DNA from: Chamaecrista fasciculata
Taxonomy: Eukaryota > Streptophyta > Magnoliopsida > Fabales > Fabaceae
Length of the DNA: 64,000 bases
Reading direction: 5' to 3'
Assembly: GCA_003254925.1 (NCBI GenBank)
Contig: QANZ01007399.1
Coordinates: 41,230 to 105,229 of the forward strand
Shown here: positions 24,388 to 35,221 of the stretch, piece by piece
Numbering within the stretch: the first letter of the stretch is position 1
How the letters are laid out: every line of letters starts with the position of its first letter
Notes under the pieces: model-generated
What the model was told of the DNA's origin: nothing
The model's database searches: none
Seen by the model: only the letters and a program-made list of their open reading frames with translations
Position numbers and translations under genes: made by a program

Positions 24388-26433
24388 TTAGATTGGACTT
24401 GCACAAACACCAAGCAATTTTCTTAACTTCATGGATGCATCTAATGTGAGAGGCTTGGTAAAAATGTCAGCAACTTGATCTTCACTTCTACAATAAACCA
24501 CTTCAATTGTTTTATCTTTTGTGAGATCTCTCAAAAAATGAAACTTCACATTTATATGTTTGCTCCTGCCATGTAAAACTGGATTTTTCGAGAGTTTAAT
24601 TGCTGAGCTATTATCACAAAAAATAATAGTTCGATCATATTGTGTGAAATGAAGCTTCGCCAATAATTTTCTCAACCAAATAGCTTGACAAGCACAAGAG
24701 GCTGCTGCCACAAATTCTGCTTCAGTAGTTGAAAGAGTAACAATTGGTTGTGTTAGGCAAAATGCACAAGAAGATCCTAGAGGGGGTGACTAGGATCTGA
24801 AAACTTTTTCGCAAACTGTTATGGAGTTCCTTATATCAAACCAGTTCCTTACTGAAAGTTCACTTCCTTAACAAGAAGGTTTGATTAAAGTTAATTCCTT
24901 TTAAAAAAAACTTCAGTTCCTTAATGAAAACGTTAGTTCTTTTGGTAAACAAATTACTTCCTTTAAAACAGTTCAATTCCTCTAAGACAGTTTTGTTTCC
25001 TTGAAAACAAGTCAACTCCTTAAACAACAGTTTTGTTAAAACCTTTGTTTCAAAACATTTTCAAAACTTAACTCAAAATGTAAATTGCGAAATAATAAAG
25101 AGTTAAAGTAGAGAGATTGACATCATGATTTATACTGGTTCACACAAGAGTCTAATCCTTGATATGGAAGTCTCTCTTATGCTACATCCACTTCCCAAAC
25201 AAAATTGGCAACGGTATTGTATATTATTGTAGGCAACCAACCAATTACAATGGAATCAACCTAAGATTAGGATCACCCCTAAGGTTTACAATCTCCCTTT
25301 TACAGTCCCCACAAATCCTCACGGGTAGTCTCCAAGGTTCCTATACACTCACTCCTCTTATCTTGCAACCACACACGGCTCACCACTAGGGTTTCACAAC
25401 AAACGGGGAAAGCAACCTACTACAACTAGGATACGAACGAATTAGACAATATAAAAGAAAAGAATGGTGTCTCTCACAAAGAGGTTTCCACTAAGGAATT
25501 ACAACAAATGTAAACAAGCACTAAGCTTTCTCAAAACTCTAGAATGGCAGCTCAATAATCTCATATTCAGTCTTCTTCAACGTTTGAATCAATCTTCTTT
25601 ATATAGTTTTCGTTGAAGTAGAGCCCAACTAGGAATTGATTTGAATTCTTTAATTTCCCTATGCTCCAACGGCTAGGTTATCAAGATTCTTCAATTTCCT
25701 TTAATGCTCATGTCAGCTACAACGATCATATGTCATTAACACTCTTGTTGCTGAGCAAACAATTCAAATTTGCATTTAAGCTTCAGTAGGATTCAGTCAA
25801 CAATCAGTCAGGATCTACCAATCAGGATATGAAATCTTTCCATATATAGATCCTCGCATAAAACGAAAATTATAAGTTAGGAAACTAATTCCAATCAATG
25901 AAATCATATAATTGACAATTAATAAACTCATATTACTTATTTCCTAATGAAGCGGTGAATGAATCAATCACAAAGATCTTTAATTAAAGCTTGCGCAATC
26001 TCTCCAAATTTGTTTCCTTTTATATTAGGATCTCATTATGATCTTATGCATTTAATGATCAAATCAAGTTAAACTAATTTTCATTAATCATAATTCATCC
26101 AAATAAGAAATAATTCGAATATACAACATTCCAAGATAATTAAAATATTTATTACAAAATTTTTGTAAATTATCAAAATAAAATAGACAATAAAGGATAT
26201 GCATATAGGATGTGCAGATCCTTAAGGATATGAAACATCAAGGAGTTCCTTAATTTCCCAACAGGTTGTTTTTTAGATGACCATGAAATAGCTCCTGTAC
26301 TAAGCATAAAAACAAATCTAGAAATGTTCTTTCTATCATCAGGGTCTCCCGCATAGTGACTAACAGTAAAACCAATTAAATATGATTTTTCTCCCTTTTT
26401 ATAAAAATTTCCCAAATCAAAAGTACCTTGCAA
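24388..26433 (-). pseudogene. Inner Copia RNase H, split by a solo LTR
   Basis: The first half (26433-26264) includes GDPDDRKNISRFVFMLSTGAISWSSKKQPV. The second half (24750-24388) continues with the IVTLSTTEAEFVAAASC region, DNSSAIKLSKNPVLHGRSKHI and DQVADIFTKPL. Removing 24751-26263 and one 5 bp repeat joins them in the expected order. Confidence 0.88.
24751..26263 (-). repeat. Solo LTR, family 2, copy 2
   Basis: 1513 bases from TGTTAGGCAAAATGCACAAG to TTTCCCAACA, flanked by a perfect GGTTG repeat (24746-24750 and 26264-26268), inside the inner Copia RNase H. It matches 32787-34288 along its length. The sense strand is inferred to be minus (TGTTGGGAAA start; TATATAAAG-like box on that strand near 25600). 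Confidence 0.88.
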
Positions 26434-27495
26434 GTACCTAAGAATTCTTTTAGCAGCAGGAGATGCATCTCCTTTGAGTTATCCCTATATTTGCTAATAA
26501 TACTCACAACATGCATCATATCAGGCCTTGTACTAGTGAAATACATCAAGCTCCCCACAATATGCTTATAAAGTGTGCTATCAATGAGAGTTCCTTCATC
26601 ATTTTTCTTTAGCTTCAATCCCTTCTCAAATGGTGTAGTGACTGCATTACAATTTCTTCTTCCTGAATCTGCTTAAAATTTCTGAAGCATATTTCTTTTG
26701 AGAAATAAAATTTTCGTCAGTAGATTGATTTACCTCAATTCCAAGGAAATAATGCATTAAGCCCAAATCAGACGTATCAAATTCTTCCATCATTGATTTC
26801 TTAAACATTTTGAACATAATGCTACTATTTCCAGGAAAAATGAGGTCATCAACATATAAATACACAGTGAACAATTTTCCTCCATCAAATTTGACAAAAT
26901 GTGTATGTTAATAAGGACATTTTTTAAAACCTTCTTTCAAGAAATAAGCATCAATTCGACTATACCAAGCTCGTGGAGCTTATTTTAGTACATGTAAAGC
27001 CTTTTTTAATTTATTCACTTTATGCTCATTAAAAAATTTCACATAACTAGGGGGTTGATCAACAAATACCTATTCTTCCAAGTCTCCATATAAGAATCCA
27101 GATTTGACATCAAATTGAAAAATAGGCCATGAATTGTATGCTGCCAAGGCAATCACCAATCTCATTGTATCAAGCCTTGCCACAAGAACAAAAACTTCTT
27201 TATAATCAGTGTTGAACTCTTATTTGTAGCCTTTAGCTACCAAACGCTCCTTATATTTGTCAACCTCACCATTCTCCTTCAATTTTGTCTTGAACGCCCA
27301 CTTGACACAAATTGTCTTGTGTCCTTTTGGAAGTTCAGTTAACTCCCAAGGATTGTTTTTCTCAATTGCAGCAATTTCATCATCCATAAACTTTTTTCCA
27401 TTTAGGTTCTTTAATAGCATCCTCAAAGCTAGTAGGATCACAGTCTGAGAAGTGAGCAAAGTGGGTGATAAAAACTTCAGATTGATCAAAATCAA
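26376..27495 (-). pseudogene. Inner Copia reverse transcriptase
   Basis: The N-terminal block reads NNPWELTELPKGHKTI and WAFKTKLKENGEVDKYKERL (27495-27220). After a frameshifted middle, the active site YLYVDDLIFPG appears in 26874-26647 with both catalytic aspartates, then GLMHYFLGIEV. The IVGSLMYFTSTRPDMM block lies in 26618-26376. The linker 27943-27500 holds the usual variable region. Stops separate the pieces. Confidence 0.85.
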
Positions 27496-27899
27496 TTACC
27501 TCATAATCAAACATCCATGTTGGCCGTTTACGAACATGAAGAGATGATTCAGATGCTTCATCAACAATTTTAGTGACTGAAGGTGATGATGCAATAATTG
27601 GTGGAGACGTCTGTTCTTTTCCTTCATGATCAGTATCATAAGTTATTGGAGTAGGTTGCTGCCCATTCCAATCCCAAGAGATTTCTTCATAAAAAATAAC
27701 ATCTCTATTAATCACAATCTTGTTTCTTAGTGGATTAAATAATTTATAAGCTTTAGAAGTTCCACTAAGACCAAGAAAAATGCATTTTTCACCTTTATCA
27801 TCAAGTTTCTTCCTCTTCTCATTTGGAACATGTGCATAGTCAATGCAACCAAAAATTTTATAATAATCAACAACTGGTTTTTGTCCACTCCAAGCCTCT

Positions 27900-28902
27900 T
27901 CGGGAATCATATTTTGAACAGCGAAGGTTGGACTTATATTCAAATTATGAACACTCTAATTGACTACTTCAGGCCAAAAATTCTTTGGAACTCTCCCCCT
28001 AGCCATCAAACTCCTTACCATGTTGAGAATGGTTCTGTATTTTCTTTCAGATACACCATTTTGTTGTGGTGTATATGCAGTTGTGTGCTCTCTCCGAATA
28101 CCATGAGCTCTATAAAATCCTTCAAATTCTTTTGAGCAATATTCTCCACCACAGTCAGTAAGAAAACTTTTAATGGTCTTTCTTATTTCATTCTCAACAT
28201 ATGCTTTGAAAATTTTAAATACACTAAAAGCTTTTGATTTCTCCTGTGAAACTAAACCCAAGTCTTTCGGGTAAAATAATCAATAAATGTAATGAAATAT
28301 TTTTTACCTTCATTAGATGGGTTTATTGGTCCACAAATATCAGAGTGAACAAGCTGCAAGGCTTCTTTTGCTCGTCAAGACTTCTCTTGAGGGAATTAAG
28401 AACAATGTTATTTACTAACAATACAATCTTCACAAACTTCGGGAGAAACGTAAATTTGGGGAAAGCCAACTACCATATCCTTCTATTGGAGAGTCTTTAA
28501 TCCACTAAAACTCAAGTGACTGTAACGCAAATGCCACAACCAAGAAGAATATGTCACTTCAGTCTTTAAACAAGATTCAGTACTTTCAATTTTTAAAGAA
28601 AACAGTCTCTTAGAATTCATTTGCACAATAATTATTGCACCACGTTTAAGGTCATAAATTTCACATGCACCCTTTTGAATAGTAATCATATACCTCTTTT
28701 CTTGTAATTGACCAACACTCAACAAATTGTTTTTCAACTCAGGAACATAGAGTACATTAGAAATTGTTTCAACAAAATTATTCTCAGTTTTTATCTTAAT
28801 ATCACCTTTTCCCATGACTTTCATATAACAAGAATCACCAAAACTTACTGTAGAACGACAACTTTCATTCAAATAGGAGAAAGAAGACTTACTCCCACTC
28901 AT
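27900..28902 (-). pseudogene. Inner Copia pre-integrase and integrase
   Basis: The frame at 28902-28483 holds the GAG-pre-integrase region (VLYVPELKNNLLSVGQLQEK and WHLRYSHLSFSGLK). The frame at 28261-27956 holds FLTDCGGEYCSKEFEGF (Asp of the DDE triad) and TPQQNGVSERKYRTI (Glu). Between them the frame is shifted. The N-terminal edge is cut by the hAT MITE ending at 28908. Confidence 0.85.
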
Positions 28903-28907
28903 GTGAT

Positions 28908-29348
28908 TAGGGATGGCAATGGGTAGGGTACCCGGTCATTTTGTCACTATCTGTATCCGTATCTGTTCATTTTATTCGTATCATATCCGTATCCGATATT
29001 CGGTATCCGACAGGTACCCTAAATATTCGAAATACCTAAAAATAATGGATATAGGATAGGACATCCTAATGCAAAAATCGGATATATCCGATATCCGATA
29101 CCAATATCCGTTAATTAAAATAAATTAATTAAAAATATAATAAAAAATGTATAAAATATTTATATTATAGGATATCGGATACTGGTTACACTAATTATCT
29201 GTTCATTTCGGACAGATGCCGGATAGTTGATTTTTTATATTTAACTACCTGTATGATATCCAATATCTGGTATCCGACGGATATCGGATAATTTTTACAG
29301 GTGGATTCAGACGAGTATCCTAAATACCCACCCAAATTGCCATCCCTA
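28908..29348. mobile_element. hAT-type MITE, TAGGGATGGCAA family, copy 2
   Basis: 441 bases, ends TAGGGATGGCAATGGG and CCCAAATTGCCATCCCTA, with a perfect 8 bp target duplication CATGTGAT (28900-28907 and 29349-29356). It sits in the inner Copia pol. The frame at 29195-29479 crosses its border and is not a gene. Confidence 0.93.
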
Positions 29349-29364
29349 CATGTGATTATTGCAA

Positions 29365-31253
29365 CCTGTGTCAACATACCAAACATTTGAGTCGAGCTGG
29401 TTATCATCGTCAATAACATTTCTACTTCTGTCTCTTCGGCAAAGTTTGACTTTTCTCTCTTTTCCTTGTCACTGAGCAACCTGATATGACATTCAGATTT
29501 ATAATGACCAAACTTATGACATCTAAAGCATTCTACCTTAGTTTTTTCAAAGTGTTGATCTCATCCTCTTCCTTTGCTTTGGAATTGTCTGATATCATCC
29601 CTATTTCCATGGTCTCCACTTCCTCAGTCTCGACCTCTACCTCTTTGACCGGACCGTCGCTAGGTGGCCAAAATATAGGAATAAATTGCACTATAGTGGT
29701 GCAATCCGAATCGATCTCTCAAGGAAATCCTACTAGTTTAAAAGATAATAATATTAAATTCCTACTTATTGGGTGAAGGCAACAGAGAATGTTCTTTAAA
29801 ATAGGTTCTAACACCTAAGACACAAATTGAATAAAGTAATAAATAGTTTTGTTTAATAAGACTAAATTGAATTAAATAATAATAAAAGACACGGATAACC
29901 AAACGGAGAAAACACCCAGCGAAGTAATGCAGATTAAGCAATCATCACCATAATAGATAAATAGAGTATCTCATACTAATCATCCTAAGATAGTCACTAA
30001 TATTTCAATGACTTAGACTAACAAACCTATCATGAAAACACCTTAAACAAGATAAATTCATAATAAGATTTGAAAATCTCATTGTATTGATGATAAAAGT
30101 GATCAAGAGTCATAATCTCTATAACAATTACCTTTGCCAGAGTTAATACATTAATAATTGTAATCAAACTAGCATTCACTCAAGGATTACAATCAAGATG
30201 TAATTGGAAGAATTAAAATCAAACTATCAATCTTGAAACAAGAATCAGAATTACAACTAGTTTCCAAGTTGAAACTAGAAAAATAGAAAAAAAGAAGAAA
30301 ACCCTAATCCTAATATGAGAAAACTCCTTAAATGAAACCCTAGTTCATACTTTGATCCATCGCTCCTCCGAGATTAAACGTTTAGCTACTCATGATGCAA
30401 ATATGAACCAAACCAAACCCAAATCCAAACTCAACAGCCATGGCACCAAGAAAGCTCCAAGAAGATGAAAGTTAGCCAAGAACCGAGATAAAGAATGTAA
30501 ATTCTCTCTCAAGATGTGCATAACCCTTGAAATTGACCTAAAGTTGTATTATATACTTAATTTTCGGTCAAAACCAGGTTGGGCTAGGTCAGAATCATCA
30601 AAATCGGGCTTGGGCTTTTAATATTAAAATAGCCGCAAATCCTGCCGCGAAACTTTCCCACAGCGAAATCCACAGCGAGGTCTGGAAAATGCAGATTTTT
30701 GTGCTGATTTAGTTATCTATTTCTTTTTATTCTTCAATTGAACAAATAACATAATCAAATTTAGGGGATAAAGAACGTAACACCTTCTCAACAATGGTGA
30801 CATCTAACATCCTCTCACCATGAAACCTCATTTTGTTTTATATCTCCAAGGTTCGACCGAAATAGCTAGTCATAGATTCTCCATCCTTCATCTGCAAAGC
30901 TTCAACATCCCTTTTCAGAGCTTGAAGTTGAGCTCACTTTACTCTCGCCGAACCTTGATATATCCCATATATCCTTGGAAGTATCTTTGCAAAGAATAGT
31001 TTCCAAGATGGGACAATCAATGGTCTGAAAGAGATAATTTGTCGCCTTTTAAATCTTTCAGCTTCCTAGCTTCAAACTTTGTTCTCTAGGAATTAGTCGA
31101 AGCTTAACCTTCAACTGGTGTCCCGATACCGTCTTCTAAAATCGTATAGTACTCCTTTGATCAAAGGAAATTTTCCATGAGAATACTCCAATGATCATAG
31201 TGACCATCGAAGCATGGAGTGGAAAGTTGCACAAAATTAGTTTCACTAGCCAT
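29365..31253 (-). pseudogene. Inner Copia gag
   Basis: It starts MASETNFVQLSTPCFDGHYD at 31253, the common plant Copia gag opening, followed by in-frame stops (for example the TGA after MENFL). The central part near 30830-30735 reads RMLDVTIVEKVLRSL. The zinc knuckle CFRCHKFGHYKSEC (CX2CX4HX4C) is near 29470-29535. An LTR-like insertion of about 1.05 kb splits it. The product in intact relatives forms the virus-like particle. Confidence 0.78.
29665..30715 (-). mobile_element. LTR-like insertion in inner Copia gag
   Basis: About 1.05 kb of non-Copia sequence between two gag segments. Read on the minus strand its end carries GAGAGATCGATTCGGATTGC and TATTTTGGCCA, resembling the end of Gypsy LTRs such as that before 15943 (ATGGATCGATC). 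Borders are approximate and I saw no target duplication. Confidence 0.5.
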
Positions 31254-31302
31254 GAAAGGTTGAATAAAGCTACTTCTCTAATCAACCAGGCTCTGATACC
31301 AC

Positions 31303-31629
31303 TGTTAATATTTTTTAATAGAATAATAAAAGAAAAGTTGAAATCTGAATTTGCATTGCTAATGTCTATAAGTTCAAAACCCTTTATAAAAGGGATTTAC
31401 AATAATAAAATAATAAAAACTGCATGATCTCCACTCCTAAAATCATGCGTCAAAAGCTAGCCAAGACTAAGTCAAATGCATCTAAAAATCTGAACCAATA
31501 TCAGAAAACATCATGCTCCAAAGACTTCCAGAAAATGTGGATGTGCTCAACATGCTCTTCTCCAAACGACTATTTTCTTCTTCATGCATCTAAAATAATA
31601 ATATAATAATTATAATAATAATATTCACA
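31303..31629 (-). repeat. 5' LTR of the inner Copia element
   Basis: Starts TGTTAATATT at 31303 next to the primer site and ends ATATTCACA at 31629. In the sense (minus) direction it runs TGTGAATATT... to ...AATATTAACA. Confidence 0.85.
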
Positions 31630-31861
31630 AAAATGTTAGGGATTAGAAATCCTTCTCTTTTCCTTCAGAAAAAGAAAATAAGTGGTCACCATTTGAACTA
31701 AGTGGATAAGTCTAGGTTTCTTCACCATTAGAGAACAATGAAGGAAGAAGGGTAGAGAGAGAGAAAGAACTTCAAGGTTTGAAAGTTATGAATCAAGGTT
31801 CATTTTCTCTACTCATTAAATCTTTGAGTATTAAAGTTTATCTTACAATTTGTATCAGAGC
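31630..31861 (+). repeat. 5' LTR of the outer Copia element, second part, and primer site
   Basis: It matches 41661-41841 of the 3' LTR (for example CCATTTGAACTAAGTGGATAAG). The LTR ends TCTTACA at 31846. TTTGTATCAGAGC (31849-31861) is the primer site, related to the TGGTATCAGAGC used by many plant Copia elements. Confidence 0.85.
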
Positions 31862-32591
31862 AATGCTTAGTTTTCATATTTGATTTTATTAGGATTTTTC
31901 CTATAATCATCTTTGAGGGAAAAATTGTCCGATTATGGTGAATAAGTCAAATATGGAACTACAATTAAAGTTTATACCAATATATTGTTTTCGTTGTGCG
32001 TTGCCTTATGTTGCATGTGTAAATCATATAAATTGTGCGAATGAAAGAAAAAATTGTGAGAATAGTTAGAACTATACGAGTTACCACTGGAAAGTTGTGA
32101 ATAAAATTTCTTCATTCACATAAGAGTTTGGTTCGATGATGATTGTTTGCCCTTTTGCGGATCTGGGTTATTTGCATCGTTATATATATATATAGTGGTA
32201 AAGAATTGTGGCTTTGTGATTCTGCACACACTTGAATGGACCCACAAGGTTTTGTTGGTTAGGCAATAAAGTATATATATATATAATGGTACTTGAAAGG
32301 ATACTGCACGAATTTATGTGTGGATGTTTATACATATTTATTTGTATTTTGTTGATGGGCCCATAATAATGCATTTTGAACACATGAATATGTATGATAA
32401 TTTCCAGTATGGTGCGTCACTTACACAATTTTGGCCTTTGGATGTTAATGTTTATATATGTATTTGTTCATGAATGATGATAGCAGTATTGTATTGTAAA
32501 GAACATATATATAAATTGGGTATTGTATTAAAGTTTTGTTTTACAACCGTAAATATTTATAGATTTGTTCTTGAATGGGTACTCATATATG

Positions 32592-34665
32592 CAAGGTTGT
32601 CAAAATCGAGAGTTTAAGTAAACTCGAAAATGAGAATGTAAGATCGGATCGTAAACTCAAATCGTAAAATCTTAAGAGTTTACCTAAGTATAAATAATAC
32701 ATTTTTTAGATCATATGTCCATCACTTAATTAATTTTAAATGTATTAAAACATACTCATTCTATTTTTTTCATTGGTTATTATATATGTTAGTCAGAATG
32801 CACAAGATAAAATATACCAAGCGGGGGTGAATTGGAAATAAAAACTTTTTCACTTAGGTTAGGAGTTCCTTAAAACAATTTCACCTCTTAGAGTTCATTC
32901 AGGAGTTCCTCATATAAAATAGTTCCTTTTCGAGTTCCTAATGAAAATAGTTCCTTAACTCAGAAAGTAAAATGTGAAATATAAAGAGTTAAGGGAAAGA
33001 AGGAATCGACACCACAATTTATAGTGGTTCAAATAAAGATACAAATATCCATAAAAGGATTTTCTCTCTATCCTACACTTACTCCCCAAGCACAAAGCAA
33101 GGGAATTTTATATTATGTGGGCAAACTAACCAATACACTGGAATCAACCTAAGACTAAGATCATCCAAAAGGTTTTACAATTATCTTTTTACAGTCCTCA
33201 CAAATCCTCACGGGTAGTATCAAGGGTTCTTATACACTCCTCTTATCTTGCAACCAGTAACGGCTCACCCTAAGGTTTCACAGCATACGAGGAAGGCAAC
33301 CTACCACCACTAGGATAACAAACGAATCAAGAGTTCAAGAAGAAAGAAGGGTTTTTCTTACAAAGAGAAGGTTTCACACAAAGTGATTTTACACAAAGGA
33401 ATTTACAACAAATGTAATAGATGAGAGATGGTAGCAATAAGCATTTGTAATTTTGTTTGGCTTCTGTAGTCTCATCAACTTGAGCATTTGAATTTCTCTT
33501 ATATTTATACTTGTTCTTTATGTAGTCACCATAAGGAATTTTTCTGATTTGAGTCTCCAACTGCTACAACATTTAATGTCTTCAATGATGATTGATTTCC
33601 TTATTAGTTGCATGTGTAATATGTCCTTAATCAATTGATTTGCTGACTTGAGGATATAAAAATGTTGAGATCATTCAGCTTCAATCATCAAGAACAGTTT
33701 TCCAGATTTAGAGTTCTTTCCATAAACAGTTCATTTCCTGAAATAAAGTCATCAATCAGGATCTGAAATTCCTTAACTTAATGGCAATCAACTCATGACT
33801 AATTTAACAATTAACATTCATTACTAATATATCAACACATGATTAGCAATCATATTTAACTCATCAATCACAAATAATATTTCAAAAAACATAATAATCA
33901 CAATAAAAATATTTCTTAATATAGTTCCTCTAAGATCTGAAGTTCCTAAACAACCTCAACACGTTTAAAGACTTAATATCAATCAACTCATGATTGATTC
34001 TTAGAAGACGCATGAAATATGGCAATAAAGGTTAGCACATTTAACTTTAAAAACTTTCCAGGAATTAGATGTATATCATTTAAACCAAATCCAATCAATA
34101 AAATATTGCTAAAACTATTTCTCAATCAATGATAAGCAATCAATTAGCACTTAGTCTGAAAATATTTAATCCCAAAAATAAAAATATAATTAAAAATACT
34201 AAACTGAAAATTTTTGCAAATTATCAAAACAAATAAATAAAAATCAGATAAATTACAAAAAGGTCCTTATACAAAATTTATTCCAACAATATATATACAT
34301 ATAAGTAAGATAATTAATAGCGTAAAAAAATATTTATAAACATACAATTATTCAAAACTTTTCATATTTCAACAAAATATCTCATAAGTCATTAAACAAT
34401 TTGCTTTAAAATAATTTTCATAGAATATCTCATCTTATTGGAGTGATATTTAATTTTTTTTTCTTCTAAAAAATATAATTTTTCATAACAAAATTGTAAA
34501 ATCGTAGAATCGATGAGATGTAAAATTGTAAAATTGTATATATAAAATCGATATTTAAGTAAGATCTTAGTAAATTTAGATTTTACTTAAGATCAAAATC
34601 GTTTTGTCTACGTAAGATCGTAAACTCATAGTTTTAAGATTTAATTCGAGATTTTAAGAACTATG
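32592..34665. mobile_element. hAT-like element interrupted by a solo LTR
   Basis: Left end CAAGGTTGTCAAAATCGAG and right end (inward) CATAGTTCTTAAAATCTCG match at 13 of 19 positions. Flanking 8-mers CATATATG (32584-32591) and CTTATGTG (34666-34673) match at six of eight. Net length without the LTR is about 570 bases. It lies in the leader of the outer Copia element. Confidence 0.55.
32787..34288 (-). repeat. Solo LTR, family 2, copy 3
   Basis: 1502 bases, TGTTAGTCAGAATGCACAAG to TTCCAACA, with ATATA on both sides (32782-32786 and 34289-34293; low complexity, so weaker proof). It shares the ATTTATAGTGGTTC and AACCTAAGACTAAGATC blocks with copy 2. Frames within it are not genes. Confidence 0.82.
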
Positions 34666-35221
34666 CTTATGTGTATATAAAGGTGATATTGGCATTGAAA
34701 TTTTGAAATAGTTTTTCAATCTTATATGTATAGTTATACAAATGAAATTGGAGATTTAATATTCCAAATAAAATTTGCATATATTAAATATTTAAATGAA
34801 AAGAAAGCTTGTTAGTCACCAAAGTGGACTAGTTTGAAAGGTATTTAGGTATTTAATTATGCATGTCAATTGTTCTTGATAATGTGACGCAATTAAATTA
34901 TATGAAAGTTAGATTGAACAATTGAGATCATTAATTATAATGTTAGGAGATCACCCAAAGGTAAATCATTGCTTATGATTATTGACATTAAAGGGATTTA
35001 TTAATATGCTTGGTGAATGTGTTTGTATGTCCAAAGATAGCATGCATGTTAACTATAGTATTTTTTATAGTCCATTAAAGTATGATCTTATTTGCATCAA
35101 TATTGGTTAAGGCAGTGTATTTAAGTATTACCCAAAGGTGAACTTGTTTACATAATTAATGTTTATTACTTATCCAAATCCATGTACATTTTCTCAAAGC
35201 ATTAAAGTGTGAGTTTGTATA

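Larger units (their letters stand above)
23994..31629 (-). mobile_element. Inner Ty1/Copia retrotransposon, minus strand
   Basis: Two LTRs of about 330 bases (23994-24329 and 31303-31629) share TGTTAATATTTTTTAATAG at their left ends on the + strand. The primer site GCTCTGATACCA (31290-31301, complement of TGGTATCAGAGC) abuts the right LTR, fixing the minus orientation. gag, pre-integrase, integrase, RT and RNase H follow leftwards, the Copia order. It lies in the 5' LTR of the outer element and has itself received a solo LTR (24751-26263), a hAT MITE (28908-29348) and an LTR-like piece (about 29665-30715). Confidence 0.88.

Noticed and set aside
24746-34293. Full-length element with LTRs at 24751-26263 and 32787-34288
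   Set aside because: Same family and orientation, but each has its own target repeat (GGTTG, ATATA) and the DNA between belongs to other elements.
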